A DNA stretch of 36,225 nt from an uncultured Sphingorhabdus sp. (GTDB taxonomy: Bacteria > Pseudomonadota > Alphaproteobacteria > Sphingomonadales > Sphingomonadaceae): assembly GCA_937944295.1 (NCBI GenBank), contig CALDZL010000036.1:1-36225 (forward strand), written 5' to 3'. Below are positions 1 through 8,445 of the stretch, in pieces. Both the position numbers and the translations under genes were made by a program. Below the pieces are notes generated by a model. It did no database searches. It was not told the DNA's origin and saw only the letters and a list, made by a program, of their open reading frames with translations. Each line of letters starts with the position of its first letter. The stretch's first letter is position 1.

Positions 1-1866
1 AGCGCGATGTACTATCAAATCAGCATAACGGCGTATTGGGCTGGTGAAATGCGCATAGCTGGTTAAAGCCAAACCAAAGTGCGAGCCATTTTTCGGACTA
101 TAATAAGCCTGCGTCTGACTGCGCAGCACTTGCTGCATAATTTGCGGCTTGCTCTCTTCATCATCAATTTTTTTGAGCAGTGCATTAAAGACACTCGGGG
201 TAATCACCTGCCCCATCGTAAAGGGCATATCATAAGATTTCAGAAAGTCTTTGAGAGCAATAAGTTTCTCGCGTGCAGGAGCTTCATGGACTCGGTAAAT
301 TAAATCGGCTTTTTTGCTCTCTAATGCTTTTGCCGCTGCAACATTGGCGGTAATCATAAAATCTTCGACCAACATATGCGCATCTAGCCGTTCTCTCACA
401 ACAACGCCAGTAACAGAGCCATTCTCATCAATAATGATACGTCTGTCGGGTAAATCGAGCGCAAGAGGGTCGCGATTTTTACGGGCTTTTGCCAAAAGCT
501 GCCAACATGCCCATAGGGGCTTAAGAGAGGCTTTCAAATGCGTATAAGCTTCATGAGTTTTTTCTAATGTTCCATCGATAGCCCCTTGTGCATCTTCATA
601 GGCAATATTCGCTGCAATCCTGATGGTAGCACGTTTAAACCGCCATGACGTCACATTGCCATTTTTATCGATGACAACATGGCAACAGAGCGCTGCCCTA
701 TCTTCATCAGCTTTCAAAGAACATTTATCTGATGACAAGCTATGCGGTAGCATGGGCACAACCAAGTCTGGGAAATATACGCTATTACCGCGCTTTTGTG
801 CCTCGCTGTCCAAATCAGTACCAGGACGTACATAATGGCTAACATCGGCAATAGCGATAATAGCCTTATACCCTCCTACATTTTGAGAATCATCATCCGC
901 TTGCGCCCATAGAGCATCATCATAATCGCGGGCATCACGCGGATCGATAGCGACTATCGGCAAATGGCGTAAATCTTCGCGCGCATTATCCACTATGGGA
1001 AGTTTAAGAACGTCCAACGCCTCTTGCTCGACGGCCTCTGGAAAGACATGAGGAATATCAAATTTATGGATCGCAATTTGACTGATCGTGCGACCAGAAA
1101 AGGGATTACCAAGAGTTTCACTGATTTTAGCGCTAGTCTGCGCACGGTGCTTTAAAATATCTGCAAGAACCAAATCGCCTTTTTTTGCAGCCCCCAAATT
1201 GCTAATCAAAGTATCATAGCGTATTTTTTTATCGACAGATTTAAGCCAATAACGTTCTTTATGATCTTGCGTCACCACGCCCAACATTTGTGAGGCTGAT
1301 TGCCCAAGCTTTTTCATTGGATAAGCTTGCCATCCAGCCCCTCTTTCTTCGGTACGCGCCAATATACGGTCACCCACTGCCAAAGCAGACCTGCGGCCTT
1401 TTTCGATAATCCGAATTTTGGGGGCGGCTATGCCTTCGGCTTCCCACTTTTCAGGAATAGCAATAGGAATTGTATCATCGATCGCTATAATTTTGAGGAC
1501 TGTTACCTTGGGAACTCCTCCCATTTTATGGAAAGAACGTCCAGCTGCAATATTAATCAATCCTTCATCGCTCATATCTCTTAGTAGAGATTTTAACGCT
1601 ATTTTCTCCTGCCCTTTCAATCCAAAAGCCTTGGCAATTTCGCGTTTACCAACTTCAGATTGGCTATTGTTAATAAATTCCATCACCTGGTCGCGGTTTG
1701 GAATCCCATTGGAATGACCTTTGGACCTCCTTCCACTATTTTTAGAAGGTGGTTTTTTAGATAAAGCCTTCTTAGAAGCATCACTCGCCGACAGCATTTT
1801 GCGTTTGGCCTTTGAACCCGCGCGATCTTTACGAACCTTTTTTTTGGGTTTGGGCGTATTGGCCAA
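1..1866 (-). CDS. rnr: Ribonuclease R, N-terminal part (runs off the window)
   Basis: This is a 3'-to-5' hydrolytic exoribonuclease of the RNB family that degrades structured RNA. I translated the minus strand by hand and found 622 uninterrupted codons reaching base 1. After a lysine-rich N-terminus comes a winged-helix-like segment (VGKREIAKAFGLKG), then cold-shock-type domains. The RNB catalytic signature is AIDPRDARDYDDALWA, whose aspartates bind Mg2+, and a second RNB motif, FTSPIRRYADLIVHRA, lies at the window edge. The end of RNB and the S1 domain are outside. The gene follows proS directly: the proS stop TAA is immediately followed, in the same frame, by a TTG that would be the first codon. 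The next in-frame ATG is at 1797 (codon 24). No strong ribosome-binding site decides between them. The function is secure; the start is not. Confidence 0.95.
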   Translation of the reverse strand, partial: MANTPKPKKKVRKDRAGSKAKRKMLSASDASKKALSKKPPSKNSGRRSKGHSNGIPNRDQVMEFINNSQSEVGKREIAKAFGLKGQEKIALKSLLRDMSDEGLINIAAGRSFHKMGGVPKVTVLKIIAIDDTIPIAIPEKWEAEGIAAPKIRIIEKGRRSALAVGDRILARTEERGAGWQAYPMKKLGQSASQMLGVVTQDHKERYWLKSVDKKIRYDTLISNLGAAKKGDLVLADILKHRAQTSAKISETLGNPFSGRTISQIAIHKFDIPHVFPEAVEQEALDVLKLPIVDNAREDLRHLPIVAIDPRDARDYDDALWAQADDDSQNVGGYKAIIAIADVSHYVRPGTDLDSEAQKRGNSVYFPDLVVPMLPHSLSSDKCSLKADEDRAALCCHVVIDKNGNVTSWRFKRATIRIAANIAYEDAQGAIDGTLEKTHEAYTHLKASLKPLWACWQLLAKARKNRDPLALDLPDRRIIIDENGSVTGVVVRERLDAHMLVEDFMITANVAAAKALESKKADLIYRVHEAPAREKLIALKDFLKSYDMPFTMGQVITPSVFNALLKKIDDEESKPQIMQQVLRSQTQAYYSPKNGSHFGLALTSYAHFTSPIRRYADLIVHRA

Positions 1867-3399
1867 TTAATAAGACCGCCCTATCAATATACGCTCAACG
1901 GCTTGTTCGCCCGTAAAAATACATTTCCCAGTTGCGGGTCTTGCATGTTGCGGAATGTTACGCGTAGTAAGTTTCAGTTTTTTCAGACGCTCTACCACTT
2001 TGTCGAGTGCTTCTCCTGTTGGTTTGCTCCATTGCACTTCAAGCCAGCCAGGATTAACTTTATCTTTCGCAAAAAAACTTTCTACGCCGCTATATTCTTC
2101 GACATCGTGGTGAATATTATCATCAAGTCGCTGTTTGGCTTGCATATATAACGCGCTTTGAATAGATTCGAGCAAAGTTGATGCACTGTCGATAAATTCT
2201 TGTTGCGATAGCGTTTGAAAAGCAACTTTACCATTTTCATTATAAAGAGAAGTGCGATTAATAAGAGAGACATTCTCGGCCTCCACATCTCTTCCGCCAA
2301 TTTCTAATATCAACGGCGCTCCTTTTCGCACCCAAGACCATCTTTTGTTGGATGCTTTGGCGCCTTTCTTATCTACTATAACCCGTAATTTTTCACCAAA
2401 AGGCGATTTTGTTCGCAATTGCTGTGCTATATTGTCGCAATATTCCAAGATCGGTTCATCTTCGGGCTTATCGCGCAACATCGGAATGATGATAATTTGC
2501 TGCGGTGCAATAAGCGGTGGTACGCGTAAGCCATCATCATCTCCATGCGTCATAATAACACCACCAATCAGACGGGTGGAGGCGCCCCATGATGTTGTAT
2601 GTGCATATTGAAATTCACCTTCTTTATCTTGATAGCGGATATTCTGCGCTTTTGAAAAATTTTGCCCCAAATAATGTGAGGTCCCTGCTTGAAGGGCTTT
2701 TCCATCTTGCATCATCGCTTCGATCGAATAGGTGGCATCTGCGCCTGGGAAACGCTCATCTTCTGATTTTTCTCCCGTAATAACGGGCAGCGCCAAACAA
2801 TCTTCGGCCAAAGACCTATAAAGCTCTAATATATTGAGCGTTTCTTCCATTGCACTTTCTCTGTCAGCATGGGCGGTATGACCTTCTTGCCAGAGAAATT
2901 CACTGGTTCGCAAAAACATTCTGGTGCGCATTTCCCAACGAACGACATTGGCCCATTGATTATACATAAGCGGTAAATCACGCCAACTTTGCAGCCATCT
3001 CGAAAATGCTGTGCCTATCACGGTTTCTGATGTGGGCCGCACGATTAAAGGCTCTTCCAATTTAGCATCAGGGTCTACGCCTAAACCATCATCATTGGCT
3101 TTAAGGCGGTGGTGCGTCACAACGGCCATTTCTTTCGCGAAACCATCAACATGTTCAGCTTCTTTGGCAAAATAAGAAAGAGGAATAAATAAAGGGAAAT
3201 AGCAATTTTCATGTCCAGTTTCTTTGATTTTCTGGTCGAGCAAATATTGTATACGTTCCCAAATACCATAACCCCAGGGACGCATAATCATACAGCCGCG
3301 AACACCGCTATCTTCAGCGAGATCGGCTGCGGTAATAATTTCTTGATACCAAGCGGAAAAATCTTTGGCGCGGTGCGCCGTCAAAGCATGTTTAATCAC
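1867..3399 (-). CDS. proS: Prolyl-tRNA synthetase, eukaryote/archaea-like type
   Basis: Class II synthetase that charges tRNA-Pro with proline in the cytoplasm. It has 510 residues. Visible hallmarks are the motif-2 region (VRWEMRTRMFLRTSEFLWQEG), the proline/ATP site around QDGKALQAGTSHYLGQNF, motif 3 (MTHGDDDGLRVPP) and a C-terminal domain ending in the tyrosine typical of this type (ERILIGRSY). The length and lack of a large insertion between motifs 2 and 3 mean no bacterial-type editing domain. From memory, sphingomonad ProRS proteins share this architecture and N-terminus. The start is a GTG 8 bases behind the phaR stop, with a weak AGAGA ribosome-binding site. No in-frame ATG fits the conserved N-terminus better. 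It is probably cotranscribed with phaR and rnr. Confidence 0.95.
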   Translation of the reverse strand: MIKHALTAHRAKDFSAWYQEIITAADLAEDSGVRGCMIMRPWGYGIWERIQYLLDQKIKETGHENCYFPLFIPLSYFAKEAEHVDGFAKEMAVVTHHRLKANDDGLGVDPDAKLEEPLIVRPTSETVIGTAFSRWLQSWRDLPLMYNQWANVVRWEMRTRMFLRTSEFLWQEGHTAHADRESAMEETLNILELYRSLAEDCLALPVITGEKSEDERFPGADATYSIEAMMQDGKALQAGTSHYLGQNFSKAQNIRYQDKEGEFQYAHTTSWGASTRLIGGVIMTHGDDDGLRVPPLIAPQQIIIIPMLRDKPEDEPILEYCDNIAQQLRTKSPFGEKLRVIVDKKGAKASNKRWSWVRKGAPLILEIGGRDVEAENVSLINRTSLYNENGKVAFQTLSQQEFIDSASTLLESIQSALYMQAKQRLDDNIHHDVEEYSGVESFFAKDKVNPGWLEVQWSKPTGEALDKVVERLKKLKLTTRNIPQHARPATGKCIFTGEQAVERILIGRSY

Positions 3400-3407
3400 A
3401 TTAATCT

Positions 3408-3995
3408 CTATTTGTCTAAACGGTCTAATCTGGCTTGTAATTCAGCCATTTGTTTTTTTAAAGCGTCAATTTCAGCTTGTTTATTGCGGCTAATGTCTTT
3501 TTCTTCAGAAGTATTTTTTCTCTCACTTCGCAATATGCTGGGCATTATAGCATCTCTGGCAGCCTTGGCCATTTCAATATTTTGCTTAGCAATGTCACCA
3601 AAAGGTCCAGAAGTCACAACATTCTCAAACACTTCTTTCATCTGTTTTTGATTCTTGCGGAAATTGGACATGGAAGCATCAAGAAATTGCGGCACCATAG
3701 ATTGCATCGAATTTCCATACATAGAGATGATTTCTTTCAAAAACCCGATTGGCAGCAAGGTTTCACCATTGGCTTCTTCTTCCATTATGATTTGAGTCAA
3801 AATAGTGTGCGTAATGTCATCACCAGACTTTGCATCAATAACAACAAAATCAATTTTTTTACGCGTTAGTTCAGCTAAAAAATCTAAGGTGATATAAGAT
3901 GATGAATCTGTGTTATATAGCCTGCGGTTGGCATATTTTTTAATGATAATATAGCCATCATCGCTAGTGCTTTTTTTATTATTCGTCATATTCAT
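3408..3995 (-). CDS. phaR: Polyhydroxyalkanoate synthesis repressor PhaR
   Basis: DNA-binding regulator of polyhydroxyalkanoate storage genes. It has 195 residues. The PHB/PHA accumulation regulator DNA-binding domain is at about residues 15-75 (IKKYANRRLYNTDSSSYITL, then DFVVIDAKSGDDITHTILTQ). A second conserved block follows (EANGETLLPIGFLKEIISMYG), and the C-terminus ends in a short coiled coil. ATG codons occur at residues 1 and 3; the first is used here. No phaC, phasin or depolymerase gene is in the window. PhaR proteins of Paracoccus and Rhodobacter bind TGC-rich sites and repress their own gene; such a sequence lies just upstream (see 4034-4050). The gene appears to head a transcript with proS and rnr. 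Confidence 0.93.
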   Translation of the reverse strand: MNMTNNKKSTSDDGYIIIKKYANRRLYNTDSSSYITLDFLAELTRKKIDFVVIDAKSGDDITHTILTQIIMEEEANGETLLPIGFLKEIISMYGNSMQSMVPQFLDASMSNFRKNQKQMKEVFENVVTSGPFGDIAKQNIEMAKAARDAIMPSILRSERKNTSEEKDISRNKQAEIDALKKQMAELQARLDRLDK

Positions 3996-4033
3996 ATGCC
4001 TTAAAATATATTTCTACATAACTATAATGATGA

Positions 4034-4050
4034 TGCAGTGCAACATGCAT
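4034..4050. promoter_or_regulatory. TGC-rich candidate PhaR operator upstream of phaR
   Basis: The 17 bases contain TGC-AGT-GCA (4034-4042) followed by an overlapping TGCA at 4046-4049, all about 40-55 bases upstream of the phaR ATG. PhaR of related alphaproteobacteria is known to recognise TGC-rich half-sites with 3-4 base spacing and to autoregulate. Assigning this site to PhaR is inference from position and motif. Confidence 0.4.
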
Positions 4051-4078
4051 AAAAAAGGGGCGATTAAAACCGCCCCTT
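4051..4078 (-). terminator. Rho-independent terminator of the TonB receptor gene
   Basis: On the minus strand an 8-bp GC-rich stem (AAGGGGCG/CGCCCCTT) with an 8-base loop is followed by a U run ending about 50 bases past the receptor stop codon. It separates the receptor transcript from phaR downstream. Confidence 0.85.
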
Positions 4079-4102
4079 AATGTTCAATATTATTATAAGC
4101 TC

Positions 4103-7100
4103 TTAAAACTCTTTTGTGACACTCACTGAGAATCTACGTCCGAATGAGTCATTAACATTGACGCAGAAGCCGTTAAGCCGTTGACATTGACGATCGAATA
4201 AATTCCTAACCACAAAATTAAATCGGAAATCATCATCCGTTGTAAATGATGTATTTAAATCAAAAACAACAAAATCTCTTATTTTGTCAAATTGGCGTGC
4301 ATCAGGGTTACGATTAAAACGAGATACTAATTGTTGACCAATATAACGCGCTGAAACACCGAAGTTCCAATCATCATTGTTATAATCAGTACGCAATATA
4401 CCAGACCATGTTGGATCGCCAACTATAGCATCGCTTCGTGATGGAGCAACACCAGTATTATCAACCAATCGGTTTAGTACAACGGTTAAATCGCCATTGA
4501 ATGATAATCTGCCAGGTAAACCAATAGCATCGAGACCTGTATTATAAGCTAGTGATGCTTGTACACCTTCGTAGTCACTTGCAAACCCATTGATATTGCC
4601 TGTTAAGACACCAGGATTCACAGGGTCATTGACAACTTCACCATTTGCTTGACGTTGTATCAAAGAACAGAATGCATTACCATTAGCAGGATCGCTTGCA
4701 TCAAAATCATCATTATCAAAACAAGCCGCATTAATAGCCCCTGCGGTTAAATTAACAATAGGGTCTGATATAGATATATTGATATAATCAGCTGTAATCA
4801 CCAAATTGGGTATCCAACGTGGGCGCAATATACCGCCTAGACTATAACTATCTGCACGTTCATTATCAAGATCTGGATTACCGCCCATAAGAATTGGTAT
4901 TGTGGCTTGTGATGCGAGTTGAGGGCGCGAGATATTTGGAAAAGCCGCTAAAAAGGCGGCACAGTTTGCCATACGTGCTGTTGGATTTGGACCACCGGAA
5001 ACCGCAGCTGCAAAACAAAGGTCAGGAACAGCAGCAAATGCCGAAGATTGTGGAGCAAATAATTCAGTAATTGCTGGCGCACGGAATGAGCGCGTAAAAT
5101 TCCCACGGAATTCGAAATCTTCAACAATAGCAAAAGTACCACCAGCAGCCCATGAGAAGAAACCACCATTTACAGTATTATCGACGTAACGACCGCGTGC
5201 AAATACATCAGCTTTATGAATGAAGCTATCATTGGAAGGTAAAATAAATGGAATGTAAAGTTCGCCAAAAACTTCATCAAGGTTAAATTGACCAGATAAA
5301 GCGGTAATTGGAGCGGTACGGCCTAATCCATTTTGTTGAAATTCTGAAGGATTAAAGTCGCCTTGTTCATCACGATGTTCATACCCAATGTTAACGGCAA
5401 CATTATTGCCATTAAAATCAAATAATGTACCACCAACATTAACATTCACTACAACTTGCTCTAATGTAGAAACAGTTAAATTATCGCTCAATATATAATC
5501 AAGGGCGGCGGCTGAATTGTTATTACTGAAAAAGTCAAACGGAACACAATTCGCATCTGCTATAGGCGTGAACCCTGCTTGAACGGGAGTAGTAGGCATA
5601 GCATCACAGACGATATTACCTGCTGCATCAGTAGTTACATTGACGGCATTTGTGAAATTTTGTTGATTAATATCCTGTAAGAAAGAATTTACTTCAGACT
5701 GCCCATAGTTAACAGAAGCTTCAAAATTCCAATCACTTTGACCGAATAATTCAAAATCGCCTCTTACACCTAATACACCGCGCAATAATTCCGTCTCAGA
5801 GAAACCTGTTGGGTCTGATATACCAACATTTGCACGTGATACAGTAAAACTCGTTACGCCAGCACTGTTTAGGACGCCTTGTGCCTGTGCTGTCAAAAAT
5901 GGGTTGTCGGATTGGAATGTTAACCCAGAACTAGCACCACCAAAAAAAGGTGAATTAAATGAAGGCTGCTGAACCAGTTCGTCAGAGCGTGCATCATAAT
6001 ATTGCAACTCAGTGAATACATTAATATTATCGGTTACGTCATAATTGGCAAATATATTGGTGCCAAAACGACGTAAATCTGAGGTTATTTGCCCAAAGTC
6101 AACAAACTGAAAACCATCACCACCAAAACCTCTAATGCCAGTAGCGGCTGTACCCGCTGTATTTAATGGCCTTATGCCTGGATTAAATGGAAGAAGATTT
6201 CCTTCTGAATTAAAAGCAAAAGCACCAGTACCACTCAACCCGTCAAGATTACCACCAGCAGAAGAAACTCCCAATGGACCGCCTGATATCACACCATTAT
6301 TAGACAAAACGAATATACGAACATCATTAAATAATACTTGCGCTGGGACACCATCCATAGGACCAGTGTCAAGTGCTAAAGACGGATCTACTCGAAAGTC
6401 ATTTATTGTGTTGGGTTCGAACTCCACATTATCGCGATTAAATTGACGTGCACTGCTCAACACACCCTCAACATCAGTGTAAAATGCGGACACTTGGATA
6501 TGACCACGTCCATCTGCAAAGCTGGTACCATAAACACCTTCGAGACGATATGTAAAATTATCCCCCTCTTCTGTTATACCAGCTGTGCCATTGAGGGAAA
6601 GTCCTTCATATTTATCATCCAATATAACATTAACTGTTCCCGCAATAGCATCTGACCCATATACAGGTGCACCTGCCGTAGATACAATATCTACATTTTT
6701 GATGAGAGCAGTTGGAATGATGTTAAGGTCAACTTGAACACCTGCTCCCGCTGGACCAAATGGCGTAGGTGTGTTTGATGACACAACACGACGCCCATTC
6801 ACCAATGTTAAGGTACGGTTTGAACCAAGGCCAAAGTTATTAACAAAGTTAACACCGCCGCCAAAACCAGATTGGCCGCCATCAGGTGTTACTGAACCAC
6901 GAAATTGAGGTAAATCATTGAGAGCATCTGCAACGTTAACAAAGTTACGTTCGCTAATAAACTCAGCATCTACAACCGTTGTTGATTCGATACCTTCTAA
7001 ATTATTATTACGAATACGCGAACCCGTAACAGTGATGATATCTTCTTCCTCTACTTCAATAGAGTCTTCAGGCGCTTCAGCATCTTGAGCGTATGCCGGT

Positions 7101-7159
7101 GCAGACACTATGGCCAAACTAGCTGCCGTTGTTAATAATCTTGAGTATCTCGTTTTCAT
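4103..7159 (-). CDS. TonB-dependent outer-membrane receptor
   Basis: Outer-membrane transporter driven by TonB/ExbBD; the substrate cannot be told from sequence. It has 1018 residues, long for the family. A signal peptide ends at about residue 24 (SAPAYA-QD). A TonB-box-like DIITVTGSRI follows, then the plug domain (about 50-180) with VADALNDLPQFRG, GSNRTLTLVNGRRVV and GAPVYGSDAIAGTVNVIL. The remainder is beta-barrel, with the second conserved region around RGNFTRSFRAPAITELFAPQ (about 690-710) and a terminal phenylalanine (VSVTKEF). This subtype is abundant in sphingomonads and Caulobacter relatives. No transport or hydrolase gene is adjacent, and the gene has its own terminator. The 230-base AT-rich upstream gap (7160-7389) holds a GCATTAATGC palindrome near 7260 but no convincing promoter by eye. 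Confidence 0.95.
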   Translation of the reverse strand: MKTRYSRLLTTAASLAIVSAPAYAQDAEAPEDSIEVEEEDIITVTGSRIRNNNLEGIESTTVVDAEFISERNFVNVADALNDLPQFRGSVTPDGGQSGFGGGVNFVNNFGLGSNRTLTLVNGRRVVSSNTPTPFGPAGAGVQVDLNIIPTALIKNVDIVSTAGAPVYGSDAIAGTVNVILDDKYEGLSLNGTAGITEEGDNFTYRLEGVYGTSFADGRGHIQVSAFYTDVEGVLSSARQFNRDNVEFEPNTINDFRVDPSLALDTGPMDGVPAQVLFNDVRIFVLSNNGVISGGPLGVSSAGGNLDGLSGTGAFAFNSEGNLLPFNPGIRPLNTAGTAATGIRGFGGDGFQFVDFGQITSDLRRFGTNIFANYDVTDNINVFTELQYYDARSDELVQQPSFNSPFFGGASSGLTFQSDNPFLTAQAQGVLNSAGVTSFTVSRANVGISDPTGFSETELLRGVLGVRGDFELFGQSDWNFEASVNYGQSEVNSFLQDINQQNFTNAVNVTTDAAGNIVCDAMPTTPVQAGFTPIADANCVPFDFFSNNNSAAALDYILSDNLTVSTLEQVVVNVNVGGTLFDFNGNNVAVNIGYEHRDEQGDFNPSEFQQNGLGRTAPITALSGQFNLDEVFGELYIPFILPSNDSFIHKADVFARGRYVDNTVNGGFFSWAAGGTFAIVEDFEFRGNFTRSFRAPAITELFAPQSSAFAAVPDLCFAAAVSGGPNPTARMANCAAFLAAFPNISRPQLASQATIPILMGGNPDLDNERADSYSLGGILRPRWIPNLVITADYINISISDPIVNLTAGAINAACFDNDDFDASDPANGNAFCSLIQRQANGEVVNDPVNPGVLTGNINGFASDYEGVQASLAYNTGLDAIGLPGRLSFNGDLTVVLNRLVDNTGVAPSRSDAIVGDPTWSGILRTDYNNDDWNFGVSARYIGQQLVSRFNRNPDARQFDKIRDFVVFDLNTSFTTDDDFRFNFVVRNLFDRQCQRLNGFCVNVNDSFGRRFSVSVTKEF

Positions 7160-7389
7160 AATTTATTCCCCAAAGTTGAATTAGATACCTAATGGCTGAA
7201 TAGCGTGCTACGTTAAAGAGATAATTTACGAATGCTTAAAATTTGTTTCATTATGTCGCATTAATGCAACATTGTTTAATTATTAATATTCAGTGAATCA
7301 TTTGTTAATCATTTTACATAAAATATAATTTTATTTTTTATCAATAACTTAAGCTTAAATTTGATATTATAAGAACATTATCTTTTGCT

Positions 7390-8445
7390 TTATTTGATGT
7401 AATGAAGCTCACAACGTTTTCCTAAATTTGTTAACAATTCATATTGTGAAATATCTGATAATTTTGATAAATTTAGGATATTAAAATCAATATTTATCCA
7501 ATCTCCTTCTGCGATATCAACCGATTCCCTAGTTTCTATCGTAATTAAATCCATCGATATACGTCCGATAATCGGCAATTTTACACCATTAAATCGTGCA
7601 AAGCCTCTGTTTGTCGAATCTATACCAGACAAATTACGTGCATAACCATCAGCATAACCAAGCGACGCCGTTGCCACCATCATATCATCAGGGCAAATAT
7701 AAGTCGCATTATAGCCAATACCCTGACCTTTACCTATAAAGCGTATTTGTAGAATTTTACTCTGAATGGAAATTACAGATGCTATATGAGGTTTAAGTTC
7801 TCTTCGGGATATCCCGCCATAAAGGGCCAAACCAGGCCGTGTTAAATCATAATGATAGTCATGACCCAGCATAATTCCCGCACTATTGGCTAGGCTATTC
7901 CTTTTACCATTAATGCACGTGCGCATTACATTAAATGTTTTGCGCTGTATTTCATTACACACATTATCTTCATCGGCTGAGGCCAAATGACTCATCACAA
8001 TATCGATGTTAAGACCTTGAAATAAGGAGGTGTCTATTTGTTCTTGCCCAATACCAAGTCGATTAATACCGCTATCAAGCATCACATCGCACAAAGTACC
8101 GCCATTTTCGCGCCACATCGCAATTTGATGCGGTGTATTGAGAACAGGCTTAAATCGGTGCGCTTTGGCAAATGCAATATTATCGCTATCTATGCCATTT
8201 AAAACAGAAATCATATTTTGCGGGATTATATTTTTGAGTTGATTAGCTTCGTTCCAATTGGCCACGAAAAAATCACGACAACCTGCATTGTAAAGGGCTT
8301 TAACCACCTCTGTTGCTCCCAATCCGTAAGCATTGGCCTTTACAGCCGCACCAGCAGATCCCGACAGCTTATTGAGAGCTTTCCAATTTTTAACGAGCGC
8401 TGATAGATCAATTTGCAGCCTTGTAGTGGCAGTTGGTTCAACCAT
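7390..8445 (-). CDS. alr: Alanine racemase
   Basis: PLP-dependent enzyme interconverting L- and D-alanine, supplying D-Ala for peptidoglycan. The N-terminal barrel carries the PLP-lysine motif AAVKANAYGLGA (about residues 34-45). The C-terminal beta domain carries GIGYNATY, the second catalytic tyrosine region, and VATASLGYADGYARN. Length is about 351 residues, normal for the family. The ATG at 8445 is preferred over a TTG two codons upstream. It overlaps the stop of the upstream transporter gene by 8 bases, so the two are probably translationally coupled. No catabolic dadA is next to it, which fits a biosynthetic role, though that is inference. Confidence 0.93.
   Translation of the reverse strand: MVEPTATTRLQIDLSALVKNWKALNKLSGSAGAAVKANAYGLGATEVVKALYNAGCRDFFVANWNEANQLKNIIPQNMISVLNGIDSDNIAFAKAHRFKPVLNTPHQIAMWRENGGTLCDVMLDSGINRLGIGQEQIDTSLFQGLNIDIVMSHLASADEDNVCNEIQRKTFNVMRTCINGKRNSLANSAGIMLGHDYHYDLTRPGLALYGGISRRELKPHIASVISIQSKILQIRFIGKGQGIGYNATYICPDDMMVATASLGYADGYARNLSGIDSTNRGFARFNGVKLPIIGRISMDLITIETRESVDIAEGDWINIDFNILNLSKLSDISQYELLTNLGKRCELHYIK

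Noticed and set aside
1300-1717. Two overlapping plus-strand open frames opposite the RNase R gene
   Set aside because: The minus strand encodes continuous RNase R sequence here, including family motifs.
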